Numbered from the stretch's first letter, positions 30,655-41,324 are shown. The stretch: 64,000 nt of DNA from Megascapheus bottae (GCA_024803745.1 JANJXV010000013.1:11326001-11390000), one strand, 5' to 3'. Notes: generated by a model not told the origin, from the sequence alone. Numbers and translations are program-made.

Positions 30655-30840
30655 TTTGAGGCTTGAGCAGGGCTTGGACTCTTTATCTACCTTTGTCACC
30701 AAGGGCTTGGCATTCTTGCTTCTTACTGGTAAATTGGAGATCAGAGTCACAGAGTTTCCTGCCTGGGCTGTTTTCAAAACAGGATCTCCAGTTTTCAGCC
30801 TTCTGAGCAGCTAGGATTCCAGCATGAATCCCTAGCTCTT
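30655..30840 (-). mobile_element. Diverged 7SL-Geo SINE
   Basis: Linker GGTAAATTGGAGATCAGAGT and head (TCAGCCTTCTGAGCAGCTAG) are clear. The Geo part is heavily decayed. Third of three antisense copies in a row. Confidence 0.72.
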
Positions 30841-31984
30841 GCTGTCCTATGACCATATTTGCTTCAATGTGGACAGGGCTGGCTTCCTCCAAGAGCAGCC
30901 TGGGGTGAGCAGCAAAGCCTGACTTGGGTACAAGGGGTCTCAGATTCAGGGGTGGTACCAGGGCACCATGGGGCCTTTGTCCAGCACACTCTACAACCCC
31001 CCCCCCGCACCTGGCCCTGGTATGTCTCACTCCCCCCACCTCGGATGTTCAGCCTCTGCCCTGGTCCCTGTGGACATGGCTTTCCCATCCCCTACCCTGC
31101 TGTTCGGACCTGGCCTCATCTTTTCATGTCCAGCTCAGACACAGCGGTAGAGCAGTCATCCTTTGATGACATCTTTGCTTTTGATGCACTGTGAATCTGG
31201 TCTTCTCCCTCAACCTTGAACATGACCTGGGCTGGGGCTGGATACCCATGAGCTGAGCCCTTCACAGGCCATTCCTTCCCCAGTCACTGCCCCTCCTCTG
31301 ACCTGTGGGTGCACAGACACCTGCTAAACGGTCCTCAGGGACAATGCATTCCCTTGGTCAGCAAATATTTGCCATCTGGGGTTCAGCCCTCCTGCAGGCC
31401 ACCCAGGATAGGAGCAAAGGGAAGAATGGCTCTCACCTGGGAGCAGGGGCGGGGGGGGGGTGGTGGCAGAGGAGGCCAGTTGTCACGTCTGCCTGCATCA
31501 CTAGAGATATGGGGGGGGGGTTAGTGGCAGAGAGGGGAGGTCCTTGGAACAACAACCAGCTCTAGGCTCCGTGGAATGACTATTGATTGTCCAGAGGAAA
31601 TGGTTTGATCGAGCTCAAATGCACCTGTGAAGTCTGGTAGATTGGCGGTCATATTTGAGATGATTTTAGATGATTTACTAAATCTTTAAAACCTATAACT
31701 AGAGCATTGAAAACATACGACAGGATTATACAGAGTCACACCACAGTGGTTAACAACAGCAGCACTTAAGAAGAACATCACCTGTTGCATCTCCAGCACA
31801 AAACCCTCCCTTTTCCCAACATCTGAGGCCACAGCTATGGCTTCCCAGGGGCCCCTGAAGCTCATGGGAAGTAAGACTGAGGTTCGACTTTGTGGGTCCC
31901 CGGCCCATACCAGGGCCTCTCCATGCACCAGTGCACATGCAAGGTGGTTGGATTGAGTCATAGGCGGGGAAGGAGTCAGAATCC
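30841..31984. other. Unique sequence, nothing recognised
   Basis: G-runs at 31450-31460 and 31511-31519 and a C-run near 30998-31005 are the only notable features. ORFs show no domains. Confidence 0.4.
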
Positions 31985-32118
31985 TCTGAATACCACCTCA
32001 TCCTCCTGTAGCGGGGGCTGTGAGCCCCACTTCACACGTGAGGAAATGCAAGCACAGAGACTGTGTCTGTGCTGCTCAAGGTCACCCAGCATTAAGTAGC
32101 AAAGGTAGAATGGAAGCC
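31985..32118 (-). mobile_element. MIR SINE fragment
   Basis: CCCCACTTCACACGTGAGGA, then AATGCAAGCACAGAGA and AAGGTCACCCAGCATTAAG, follow the antisense MIR core closely. Confidence 0.72.
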
Positions 32119-32215
32119 CTTACTTACGTGTGTAGTCCCGAACCACATTGTGATCTTTGGCAACCCACGCCCAAGAGCTAACTGCTGTCATGTTCGTTTT
32201 TAAATAGAAGTTAGT

Positions 32216-32413
32216 TGGGCACCAGTGGTTCACATCTGTAATTCTAGCTACTCAGGAAGCAGAGATCTAAGGATCGAAGTTCGGAGCCAGCTCAAATAGG
32301 AAAGTGTACATGAGACTCTTATCTCCAGTTAACTACCAACAATACTGGAAGACAAGCTGTGAGCACAAAAGCTCAGGGTTGGTGCCTAGGCCCTGAGTTC
32401 AAGACCTAGAACC

Positions 32414-32414
<1 letters not shown>
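32216..32414 (+). mobile_element. 7SL-Geo composite SINE
   Basis: CCAGTGGTTCACATCTGTAA, TCTAGCTACTCAGGAAGCAG, linker CCAGTTAACTACCAAC and Geo 3' end CCCTGAGTTCAAGACC. Part of the Geo A-box region is lost. Confidence 0.9.

Positions 32415-32460
<46 letters not shown>
32415..32460 (+). repeat. (AC)n at a 7SL-Geo tail
   Basis: About 46 bp of AC continuing directly from the SINE 3' end. Confidence 0.96.
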
Positions 32461-32462
<2 letters not shown>

Positions 32463-32814
32463 ATCTGGGAAGCAGCTAGATTTTACGTCCTCATCCTGTA
32501 CCCCCTGCCTCAGGGAGCCATGTGACAGGAAGATACCATTCCACCCCCCACCCATATTATGGCCTGGGGAGGGGTGGGGATCCTGCCCCTGCTGGTAGCC
32601 CTTAGAACCCTGCAGTAGCTCGAGGGACACAGGGCACACTTGGAGACAGTAGCTGAGCTGCTCCTTGTAGACAGAAAGATGGAAGCCAGAGAGGGGAGGG
32701 ATGGGGGGTGGGATTCTGGATGAGGCCCGTGCTATACCTCTAGTGAGAGGACTCAGGGTCTAATTCCTAGCCCCACCAGCCACATGGCTCTTCGAGTTAG
32801 GGTTAGATCATCTT
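32461..32814. other. Unique sequence, nothing recognised
   Basis: No supported feature. Confidence 0.35.
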
Positions 32815-32945
32815 CACAGCTCTCTGGGGACCAATGGCCACATGAGCCCATTTTGTGGATGGGATGCTTGATGCACAATGACGTGCTGCACTTTGCCCCA
32901 TGTCACAAACGGGTGAGATCTGAACTCAGGAATGTGACTACTCCA
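32815..32945 (-). mobile_element. MIR SINE fragment
   Basis: CCCATTTTGTGGATGGGATG, then TTGCCCCATGTCACAAACGG and AGATCTGAACTCAGGA, follow the antisense MIR (CATTTTACAGATGAGGAAAC, GTCACACAGC, GATTCGAACCCAGG). Confidence 0.65.
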
Positions 32946-33400
32946 CTCCTGTCAGCTCTCCATCTTCCTAGAGGACTGGAAAAGGCTGCTTTAGCCTTGG
33001 AGGGCCCCTCTCCCCTTCCCCCAAACAACCCTTGCCCACTCTTCATCCAGCCCCTCCCACCCTCCAGCAGGAAGGGGGGCAGGAGGGCCTGTGCACCTCT
33101 GCTGCCTCTCCAGTGCTGCTGGGCATCCCCTACTCACTCAGGCCCCCAGTCCAGGCCTGTGTTGCCCAGGTGGGCCTCCCCAGTTCATCCTGCTCCCAGA
33201 GCCAACAGACCATGGTGTCTGCAGACCGTGACCCCTCCCAGCAGACAGCAGCTCAGTCGTCACTGCCAACACCAACGCCTCAGTGCACTTGGCAGCCTTG
33301 GCCTCCTGCCTCCCCGAGCCTACCTGAGTGAGCTCTAGAGAGGCTGTGTGTGGGGGGGAGGAGGGGAATAAAGGGAGCCTGGGATGGAGATGCAGGATGG
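32946..33400. other. C-rich unique sequence
   Basis: Part of a 184-codon plus-strand ORF that begins inside the MIR at 32784 and ends at 33338. A start inside a repeat and the low-complexity Pro/Arg composition argue against a gene. Confidence 0.4.
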
Positions 33401-33480
33401 AGCTGCAAGGTGGCTGTGTGACCTTGGATAAGTTCCTGGGTCTTTCTGAGCTTCTCTTGCATTAGTCTGCCTTTCTCCAA
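33401..33480 (+). mobile_element. MIR SINE core
   Basis: GGTGGCTGTGTGACCTTGGA, then TAAGTTCCTGGGTCTTTCTG, is a near-textbook MIR core segment. Confidence 0.8.
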
Positions 33481-34369
33481 GGCTCAGCCTTGGATTACAT
33501 GGGAGGAGCTGCCCCTCTCTCCCATGACCCCTCTCTCCCTCCCTTCCCCAGGGACTCCTTTGGTCACGTCACATTGACAAGGAATGCTCTCGTGCACTTC
33601 AAGGCCCATTGCCCTGGCTCGGAGGCCAGGTCTTGCACACACTCCCACACACATAGCCCAAACCCACACTCCCAGGCAGGTGTGGCCTCGGGGACCCCTC
33701 CAGCTCCTGCCTGTGCTAGAAGCAGAGGGCAGGCAGTGGAGAAGCAAGGACAGGGTGTGGGATGCAGGGAGAGGGACAGCCAAGCTGCAGGACGATCACA
33801 CTTTGGAGGAAGACTCCCTGGAGGGCGTGCAGGGGCTGAAGGGTCAGGAAGATCCACCCCTGGGATCTGCATTTCTATGAAGACTCATTCTTGCTTTGGG
33901 GAGGGGACACCTGTGTGCCAAGTGCCAGATGCCCTGGGGCTGCCCAGGGGCAGGGATGGGCTGAACCCTCTCTGTTTGGGCCTGCCACAGAGAGGATTGC
34001 CACTGAACTTTTGCTGAGTGGCCAAGGGCCCTGTAGCTGAGAAATCTACACCAAAACAGCAGCCGACAGAGCAGACAGCAGAAATGCCCAGGTAGGAAAA
34101 GGCAGTGGTGCCCAGGAAGGAATGCCCTCTGGACCAAATCCCACCAGGCCGTGATGTATCTCCTGCCCGTCCTGGTCCCCAGTCAAGATTGTCCACGGGG
34201 CTTCATGATGTGCACTGCACAAAGTCTAACTGATAAGCTGGGGCTTGCATGTGTCCTGCATCAAGACTCCTTAGACCTCTGGAGCTTTCGGCCTCCCAGT
34301 TACTCCCTTGGGCTTTTGTCCAGCAAATTAGGAAAGAGGATGGTCTGGGTCACGGAAATGCTAACATGT
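33481..34369. other. Unique sequence, nothing recognised
   Basis: The CRE-like TCACGTCACATT at 33563 is the only motif seen. ORFs of up to 175 codons have no domain. Confidence 0.4.
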
Positions 34370-34890
34370 GGTGAGAGGAATGGCTATAGGTCCAGTGGTC
34401 AGGCAGTTCAAGGTCTAGCTCTGCCACCCTCCAACAACGGTGATCTTAAAAAAAAAAAAAGTTAACCTCTCTGAGCACTGAAGCAAACAGTTGTAACAAT
34501 AAAATATACCCTAAAACACGCACAACTCAATCACTTTTATGGAACCACCAATCCATTAAAATATGGATTCTCAAGCTGGGTGCATGGTTCATGTCTATGA
34601 TTCTAATTGATCACGAGACTGAAAACAGGAGAGTCATAGTTCAAGACTAGCCTGGGAGAAAGTTTGTCAGGAAAAAGTTGGGCTTGATGGCATGTACTTG
34701 TTGTCTCAGCTTAGGATTGCAGTCTGGGCCAGCCTTGGCTAGAGCCTTGGCGCAAGTAGTAGAACTGTCTAGAAAGCACAGGGCCAACATCATAAAAAAA
34801 AATCCATCCGTTTCTTAATCTTCACGGTGTTATAGGATGAAATGAGAAGAGGCTTGTCAAGCCTTTAGCCCAACGTTTGGCACATATACT
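34370..34890 (+). mobile_element. MIR SINE, split by a later insertion
   Basis: Left part: TCCAGTGGTCAGGCAGTTCA, then CTAGCTCTGCCACCCTCCAA and GTTAACCTCTCTGAGCAC. Right part (34805-34890): TAGGATGAAATGAGAAGAGG, then CCCAACGTTTGGCACATATA. The two parts are in MIR order on either side of intervening sequence and a SINE. Confidence 0.7.
34571..34799 (+). mobile_element. Old 7SL-type dimeric SINE
   Basis: GCTGGGTGCATGGTTCATGT, then TAGTTCAAGACTAGCCTGGG (7SL-like), a second 7SL-like piece (TTGATGGCATGTACTTGTTG), then ID-like GCGCAAGTAGTAGAACTG and poly(A). Highly diverged, and it separates the two MIR pieces. Confidence 0.55.
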
Positions 34891-34994
34891 CAGTCCATGG
34901 TGGGCAGTTTCTATTTCCCTCTCCTGTCTACTTAGCACTTGCTGTCTCATTTGAGCTTCTCATCAGGCCTGCATTTTACCCTTGGGAAATAGTC

Positions 34995-35085
34995 TTGATG
35001 GGGCAGAAGTCCTGAGTTTTCTGTTTAGTTTTTGGAAAGTTACTTTACCTTCTCTGGGCCAATGAAGGGGTTAGATTATGTCTAC
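34995..35085 (+). mobile_element. MIR-like fragment
   Basis: TTTGGAAAGTTACTTTACCT, then TCTCTGGGCCAATGAAGGGG, resembles MIR CAAGTTACTTAACCTCTCTG and the following Pu-rich part. Confidence 0.5.
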
Positions 35086-35255
35086 CCCTAGCCATCTGGC
35101 CTCTTCAGTTTGATTTTCTGCTGGGCTCTGGGACCCTTGACTATTCCCACTTAGTCAGGGGGCGTGGCCTGGGCCTCTGTGAGGGTCCTGTGTATTGGGG
35201 AGCAGGGAGGCAGCTGTTTTTGCTTGTCAGCTGGCTGGGACAGCCCTGGAGTGTT

Positions 35256-35269
35256 CCCCCCCCCCCCCC
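35256..35269 (+). repeat. C(14) homopolymer
   Basis: Fourteen consecutive C residues, unusual for their length; likely unstable in sequencing and replication. Confidence 0.9.
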
Positions 35270-35520
35270 AGGAGCCCTATCTCTGTGTGAACTGACTCTC
35301 AGCTCCAAACTGCACACAAAGCATTTTTAGGGATCTATTTATCTCCTCTGGGGTCCCCATCCCATTTCACATTTGTCAGGAAGAAATCGGAGGAGTCTGA
35401 GTTCGGCGGAGTCTGAGTTGCCTTTCCAGCCTGGGACTTTGCTGTATCAGATGAGAGTGGAGGCGACAACAGAGAAAAGAATAAATCCTTAAAAGATAAA
35501 GTCCCACATTTCCTCCACTT
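35270..35520. promoter_or_regulatory. Candidate conserved non-coding element
   Basis: Non-repetitive, balanced-composition DNA with GCATTTTTAGGGATCTATTT and CTATTTATC (MEF2-like AT core). A 2 x 16-bp repeat of CGGMGGAGTCTGAGTT lies at 35388-35419. The call rests on texture only. Confidence 0.3.
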
Positions 35521-36005
35521 AATACAAATGGTGAGGGCTGGTGCAGTGCAATACCCTTTGCCTTAAGCCAAAGGCTGGGGGAAGAAAGAAGTGGCCCCGC
35601 CCTCCAGGGAAGGGGGAAACCTGGCTTCAGCCTCTGACAAGGCCATGCGTCTCATTTATTATGGCAGACCCACAGATATTCTAGCCACTATCCATTGGGC
35701 TGAGTCACATATGGGAACCTTGCAGAGAGGTCTGGAGCCTTGCAGGGCAAGAACCTCTCCCTCCTCACTAGAAAGCTCCAGAGGTGAGGTGAGGACCCAC
35801 TGAGCAAGGGTATTGTGGGGCAGGGGAAGTCAGGCAGATGAAGATTTACATGTTGGCTTCCCCTTCCTGTAGCTGGTTGGCTTTAGATAACTCGGCCTTT
35901 ATCCCAATCTGTTTTCTCTTCTCTCACCTGAGGCTGATCACACCCCATTCCTAAGAATGTTAGAACCAAATATGGCTACATCTGTTCAATATCCAGTCAG
36001 AGGCA
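35521..36005. other. Unique sequence, nothing recognised
   Basis: No supported feature. Confidence 0.35.
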
Positions 36006-36205
36006 TCAAAATAGGATCAAGGGTAATACCTGTCCTCCTAGCTACTTGGGAGGCAGAGGCAGGAGACTCACAATATGAGGCCAGTCTGTGCAAAGCCATG
36101 AGAACTTCATTTAAAACAAAATTTAAAAAGAGAGTTGGAGATGCAGTTCAAGTGGTAGAGCACCTTCCCCGCAAGTGTAAGGCTCTGAGTTCAGATATCA
36201 ACTTC
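36006..36205 (+). mobile_element. B1-dID-type dimeric SINE
   Basis: 7SL/B1-like CCTAGCTACTTGGGAGGCAG and AGGAGACTCACAATATGAGG, an A-rich linker (AAAACAAAATTTAAAAAG), then ID-like GATGCAGTTCAAGTGGTAGA and GGCTCTGAGTTCAG. The Geo-specific segment is absent. Confidence 0.75.
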
Positions 36206-36229
36206 GTAAGAAGGGGGACAGATGATCAA

Positions 36230-36550
36230 AAGGAGTCCTGGCAGGATCTTGATTGTCTTGTTATCTGTTTCAACTCTCTAGAGCTATCAGAACAAATGAT
36301 CTCGAACTTAGTGCCTTAGCACAGCCGACATTTATTATCGAACTTTTCTCTAGGCCAGAAATCCAAAATAGGTCTTATTGAGCTAAAAATCAAAGTGTCC
36401 ATGGGGTGCATTCCCTTCTGGGCCTCTGGGGAGGGCTGTCATTTGCCTTGTCCAGCCTCTAGACATTCCTAGGCTTGTGGCTCCTCTCTCTCTTCAGAGC
36501 TGTGGTTGATCAAGTCTTTCTTGTATTCTAACATCTGCTTTGCTTCTGCC
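36230..36550. mobile_element. Ancient interspersed repeat, family unresolved
   Basis: AACTCTCTAGAGCTATCAGA, then ACATTTATTATCGAAC, AGAAATCCAAAATAGG and AGGGCTGTCATTTGCC, follow a common old mammalian repeat (CTGGAGCTGCCAGAACAAAG, then AAATTTATTTCTCACAGTTC type). I do not recall its exact family name. Confidence 0.55.
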
Positions 36551-36569
36551 TTCCTTTTCCTCCCTCCCT

Positions 36570-36816
36570 TCCTTTTTTTGGAAGGGGGGTCAGTTGTGGG
36601 GTTCGAACTCAGGGCCTGGGCATTCTCCCTGCTCTTTTTCGCTCAAGGTTAGCACTCTACCACTTTGGGCCACAATGCTATTTCTAGTTCTCTGGTAGTT
36701 TGTTGGAATTAAGAGTCTCATAGACTCTCCTGCCTGGGCTGGCTTTGAACCTCTATCCTCAGAGCTCAGCATCCTGAGGAGCTAGCATTATAGGGGGGAG
36801 CCACTGGCCCCATCCC
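36570..36816 (-). mobile_element. 7SL-Geo composite SINE
   Basis: Antisense Geo (GGGTTCGAACTCAGGGCCTG, then CACAATGCTATTTCTAG), linker GTAGTTTGTTGGAATTAAGA and head (CATCCTGAGGAGCTAGCATT). It separates two ancient repeats. Confidence 0.9.
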
Positions 36817-36887
36817 CTTGCCACTTCTGAGGACACTTACAGGTAATCCACAGTTGTCTCCCCGTGTGAGACTGACTAATAAGCAAC

Positions 36888-37144
36888 TTACTGTGGTTTG
36901 GATTGGGTCTGAGTGTGTCTCTCAAGGGCTCATGTATTGGGAGCTAGGCCCAGTTATGGTGGATCTTTAAGAGGCAGGGCCTATGGGAGGTCATTACTGG
37001 CTCTTCCCCTCTCTGCTGTCCAGCCTGCCCTCAAATGTTCCCTATTGGAGCCATTCATCCTGAGTTGATGTGAGTAGGGGTGGGAGCGGGGGAGGGGGAG
37101 GGCCTCATCAGATACTGCAACATGCTACTCTTCGAATCTGTGAT

Positions 37145-37204
<60 letters not shown>

Positions 37205-37255
37205 ACCCAGCCTCTGGTATTTCATTATAGTAATGGGAAATGGATTAATATACGA
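36888..37255 (+). mobile_element. MaLR-like solo LTR (ancient ERVL-related)
   Basis: TACTGTGGTTTGGATTGGGT, CAAGGGCTCATGTATTGGGA and GCAGGGCCTATGGGAGG, then ACCCAGCCTCTGGTATTTCA and a GAAATGGATTAATATA end. These follow the order of MST/MLT-type MaLR LTRs. A (CT)n at 37151-37201 interrupts it. No internal coding region is attached; it is a decayed non-coding remnant. Confidence 0.6.
37151..37201 (+). repeat. (CT)n inside the LTR-like element
   Basis: About 50 bp of CT between the body and the 3' end of the MaLR-like LTR. Confidence 0.95.
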
Positions 37256-37679
37256 CCTTTAATGACATCTGTGATTTTAATTCCCCTTTGCCATGTAACA
37301 TAACATAGGCACAGGTAGCCGGGATTAGGGTGTGTATATCTCAGGCTGGGAATTCTACCCTCCATCAAGCAAGCCAGTCTCCCGCTACGACCTGGAGGCT
37401 TTATTAACTATCTTTCTTCAGGAACTGATGAACCATCTAGGCTGGGAATCTCATGTCTTCTTCTCTTTTCTTCCCTCTTTCAAATAGGATTTTTTTCCCC
37501 TCTGTTACCAAAGTATGTCACTGCCAATGGAAAGCTATGGTACGTTGGCGGGGAGTGGGGGTGGGGGTCGTTATTCAGCTGGAGATAGTGGGCCTTCCAG
37601 AACACATCTAAAAAATAAATATAAATAAATAAAAGAACATATCTTGCTGGTTTGGTCTTGCTTTCTTTTTGTCTTGTTT
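37256..37679. other. Unique sequence
   Basis: A G-rich GGCGGGGAGTGGGGGTGGGG run at 37549-37568 and TAAA-rich text at 37612-37636. Nothing else. Confidence 0.4.
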
Positions 37680-37926
37680 GTTCATCTGTCTTGAGAAGAG
37701 TGAGGGGGACAAAGAAACAGAGGGACAAATGATGAACAAATGCAGTAGTCCTCACTAGTCACTTGGTTGAAATGAACTATATAATTTATGGGTGGTGCAG
37801 GAGGGAATAACTGGGAAAGTGAGAAAAGGGGTGACATTGTCCAAAAAGAAATGTACTCTTCATCTGACTTATGAAACTGTAACCCATTTGTATATCATGT
37901 TTATAATAAAAATTTTTTAAATAAAT
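37680..37926 (+). mobile_element. L1 3' end (3' UTR and tail)
   Basis: GAGTGAGGGGGACAAAGAAA, AAATGTACTCTTCATCTGAC, TTATGAAACTGTAACCCATT and ATAATAAAAATTTTTTAAAT give the polyadenylation-signal-like end typical of rodent L1 3' UTRs. No ORF2 portion is attached. Confidence 0.65.
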
Positions 37927-38137
37927 CACAGTTTCCAAAACGAGTACACATCTAACTTTGAAAGAAAAGACTATAACGCTTCCAGAACTCTGAATTCAGT
38001 AATTATGAGTTTTGGCTGTGTCTTCTATTTTGGGGAAGGGAGGAATGGAAAGGTGCTGTTTGTGTACTGACACAGGCATGTACAACTGTTAGTCTAGCAA
38101 AAGGTGAACTGTTGTACTCCTCCCTACTTATTGGTTC

Positions 38138-38600
38138 ATGTATTTCAGATAATTCGGGCCCATCTCCCCATCCTAGAGCTAATGGTGAGATGTAGGCCTT
38201 GCCAGTCAAAACATCACATCGGTTCTGTCACAGGGCTTTGTGTAGGAAGTGACATGTGGCCCACAGAAGTAATGAGATTAAATATTTGAATACATATTGG
38301 AACTACTGAGAAAAGAAACTTTTTTTTGGGGGGGGGTGGAAGCTGGACCTGAACCTGAGTTAACTGTACTTTTCTTTCTATCACATGGAGAGTAAGTGAA
38401 GTAAATATGGAAAGCAGAGGGACTCAGAGATAGACAGACAGGTTCTGAGGACAAAACTTGAGTCCCTGGCTGAAGTTATGCCTGAAATTCTCATACCCTT
38501 GGAATTTTTGGTGACATGAGTCAATACTTCTTTTTTGTGTTTAAGCCAGTGTTTTGTCATTATATGACAATGAGATCATTGATAATAAATACTATCCTGA
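38138..38600 (+). mobile_element. Ancient repeat, LTR/L1M-like
   Basis: GTAGGCCTTGCCAGTCAAAA, GGAAGTGACATGTGGCCCAC and AATGAGATTAAATATTTG, later CCTGGCTGAAGTTATGCCTG and TGTGTTTAAGCCAGTGTTTT. This order recurs in a common ancient mammalian repeat. I cannot decide between an LTR and an L1M 3' UTR. Confidence 0.5.
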
Positions 38601-38604
38601 CAGC

Positions 38605-39490
38605 ACTAGGTCAAGAATAGCGAACTTGATTGGGAGAAGATCTTTCCTAGCAATATAGCCAACAAAGTCCTAATAAGCAAAACATACAAGGAGCTGAAAA
38701 AAAAAACAAACCCCTCCCCTAGCTAATAAGCCAATTACTAAATGGACAAGGGAACTTAGGAGGGGCTTCTCAGATGAAGAGGTAAGAATGGCAAAGAAAC
38801 ACATGAGGAAATGCTCAACATCCCTCACCATAAGGGAAATGCAAAGCAAAATGACTCTGAGATTCTAAGTTACCCCAGTCAGGCTGACCAACATTATGAA
38901 TTCAAACAACAAGAAATATTAGTGGAGATGTGAGGAAAAAGGAATCCTGTTGCACTTTTGATGGGAATGTAAACTAGAACAACTATTCTGCATTGCAGTC
39001 TGGATGTTCCTCAAAACAAAACAAAACAAAACAACAACAACAAAAACCCTAACATAGATCTTCCCTACAACCATATCCGTTCCTTGGCATCTACTCAGAA
39101 TATCACACGCTGGAACACTGTAAAGACACTTGCACATCCATGCTCATTGCTGCATTATTCACAATTGCCAAGTTATCAAAACACAACCCTGATGCCCTAC
39201 AGTGGATGAGTGGATCAAAAAAAATGTGGTACTTATACACAATGGAATTTTACACAGCCATTAGAAAGACTAACATGATGTCATTTGTAAGACGGACCTA
39301 GAACAAATCATGTTAAGTGAGGAAAGCCAAGCTCAGAGAGACAAACGGTGCATGCTTTCTCTCATATGTGGAAGCTAGATCTAAAACACACCAGGACATG
39401 ATAAATTATACAAGACTCTAAGCATTCATACACAGTGAGACCAAAGGAGGACACTCTTGGGAAATAACACAAAGACACAATACCTATGTG
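38605..39490 (+). mobile_element. L1 3' fragment (decayed ORF2 end and 3' UTR)
   Basis: AAATGGACAAGGGAACTTAG, GGGAAATGCAAAGCAAAATG, GTTGCACTTTTGATGGGAAT, CATGCTCATTGCTGCATTAT, TGTGGTACTTATACACAATG and CTCTCATATGTGGAAGC are in exact L1 3' order. The reading frame is broken by stops, so no functional protein. This is an old, 5'-truncated copy. Confidence 0.9.
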
Positions 39491-39544
39491 TTTCTGATCA
39501 TAAAAATAATATTTATTGAAATAAACTGTTAAAAAAGTAGTGAA

Positions 39545-39838
39545 CTTTTTTCCAGTGGTATTTGAATTTGAACTCGGGACCTCGTGCCTCCTAGCCAAGC
39601 ACCCTACCCTCTGAGTCATGTCCCTAGTACCTTTTGCTTGCAATATTTCTCAGATTGAATCTCAGTTTTTCTCCAGGACCAGCCTTGGAGTGTAGCCTTC
39701 CTACCTACAGCCTCCATATCAACATTCAACTTGTTTTGTTTAGATAGAATCTCACTAAGTTTTTGCCTGCACTAGCCTTGAACTGTGATCCTTCAGAGTA
39801 GCTGGGATTATAGAAATGAGCCACTATGCCTGACCCTA
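39545..39838 (-). mobile_element. B1-dID-type dimeric SINE
   Basis: Antisense ID-like part (TTTGAACTCGGGACCTCGTG, then CTAGCCAAGCACCCTACC), a linker, then the antisense 7SL/B1 part (AGATAGAATCTCACTAAGTT, then CAGAGTAGCTGGGATTATAG). Confidence 0.72.
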
Positions 39839-39844
39839 CAAAAA

Positions 39845-39960
39845 CTTTTGTATCCATATCTCATCTAACCATCACAATAAGTTTATACATAAGGATTACT
39901 AGCCCTATTTTGTAGCTTAGAAAATTGAGTCTGGGAGAGGAAATGTAACTGGCTCCTGGT
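39845..39960 (-). mobile_element. MIR SINE fragment
   Basis: ATATCTCATCTAACCATCAC, ACTAGCCCTATTTTGTAGCT and AAAATTGAGTCTGGGAGAGG follow the antisense MIR core. Confidence 0.75.
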
Positions 39961-40130
39961 AGAATAATGGTGAAGTTCCAGGGCCAGGTTTTCCAGGATG
40001 AAAAATTTTCTTTTTTTTTTTTTTCTCCTCTTTCTTGTGTCATCTTCCTGGAAGATAAGGTAAGGTCTTGGGAAGAAGGTCTAGCTTGGCAGGCTTTCCC
40101 TGGAGCATGGGAAGACCCAACAGAAGCAAG

Positions 40131-40378
40131 GGACTCTGGGTGCTCATGCCTATAATTCTAGCTACTCAGGAAGCTGAAATCTGAGGATCAACATTTGAAG
40201 CCAGCCAGTTCAGAAAAATCTGTGAAACTCTTATCTCCAATTAAACAACAAGAAGACAGAAATAGAGGTATATCTCAAATAGCAGAGTGCCAGCATAAAG
40301 CAAAAAAAGCTAAATAAGTAAGTAAGAGGCCCTAAGTTCGAGACCCAGTACTCACATGCATGCACACATACACTCACA
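40131..40378 (+). mobile_element. 7SL-Geo composite SINE
   Basis: GGTGCTCATGCCTATAATTC, TCTCCAATTAAACAACAAG and Geo GAGGTATATCTCAAATAGCA. GGCCCTAAGTTCGAGACC gives the B-box region. A short TAAG duplication lies in Geo. The tail CACATGCATGCACACATACA is CA-type. Confidence 0.88.
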
Positions 40379-40907
40379 AAGCAGGGTAAAGCGTTTCTCT
40401 GGGGGAAAGGACAAATAAACCAAAGCCCGGAGGTGGCAGCAGGCTTGCGAGTGCTGGATGAAACATGCCATGTAAGGCCAAGTGGGATATATTAAGGACT
40501 TTCTCCTTAACAGTCCCCTGACCCAAGAGATGTAAGGGCTGAGATGTCTGCAGACCATGCTAAGCACAGAGGGGCAGGCACTGGTGGAGGAGATGTAGAT
40601 CCCTAAGAAGACAGGCTTCAGATGAGACTGTGGAGTCTTGCCTGAGTCCCCAGAACACAGCTGGGGTGATGCTCACTGTGATGGGTGTCCAGGACTGATT
40701 CCTCAGTTATAGGCCTAGACAAGGGATTTTTTTTTCTCTCATTTTATTTTAAAGCTGACCATAGGTGCAATCCTGAATTTCTGGGTTGGCCCTTCTTTCC
40801 TCTAAGACGTGTCAGGTAATGAACTTTCACCTTTCTGGACTTTGGGATCCTGTCTGTAAGTTAAAGAGTTGGGATGGGGATTTGTAGTGAAGAAAGCAAA
40901 GCGAACT
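40379..40907. other. Unique sequence, nothing recognised
   Basis: A weak MIR-like CACCTTTCTGGACTTTGGG lies at ~40830. No other signal. Confidence 0.35.
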
Positions 40908-41117
40908 GGGAGTTGGGAGCTGGGAGCTCACACCTATAAGCCTAGCTACTCAACAGGCTTCTGAGGGTCTCAGTTCAAAGCCAGGCTGGGCAGGTAAGCC
41001 CATGAGGCTTTTATTAACAATCGCCAAAAAGTTGGAACTGTGGCTCAAGCAGTAGAACACCCGCCTTGAGTGAAGTGCTAAGAGAGAGCTCTTAGAACCT
41101 GAGTTCAAGCCCCAGTA
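40908..41117 (+). mobile_element. 7SL-Geo composite SINE
   Basis: GAGCTCACACCTATAAGCCT, AGCTACTCAACAGGCTTCTG, Geo GGAACTGTGGCTCAAGCAGT and CCTGAGTTCAAGCCCCAGTA. A CA tail follows. Confidence 0.9.
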
Positions 41118-41134
41118 GACACACGCGCACACAC

Positions 41135-41175
<41 letters not shown>
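41118..41175 (+). repeat. (AC)n at a 7SL-Geo tail
   Basis: About 58 bp of AC with three GC interruptions near the SINE. Confidence 0.95.
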
Positions 41176-41178
<3 letters not shown>

Positions 41179-41324
41179 TGCTAAGTAGGTCTCTCTGCCA
41201 CTAGTTTCTTCTTGTTGAGGCCTTTGGGCCTAGATTTCTGGTTCCCTGCAGCTTTGAGCCTGGAATCTAACTTCTGATTTCTGATCTCTGATTTCTGCCC
41301 TACAGTATTTTGGAGGGTGGGGTG

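Noticed and set aside
32784..33338. 184-codon ORF
   Set aside because: It starts inside an antisense MIR-like sequence and has low-complexity Pro/Arg/Leu composition with no domain.
36888..37255. Possible intact endogenous retrovirus
   Set aside because: Only an LTR-like sequence is present, with no gag/pol/env-like frames on either side; it is a decayed solo element.
38605..39490. Possible functional L1 ORF2 end
   Set aside because: Frame is broken by stops and indels, the copy is 5'-truncated, and most of it corresponds to the 3' part; it is inactive.
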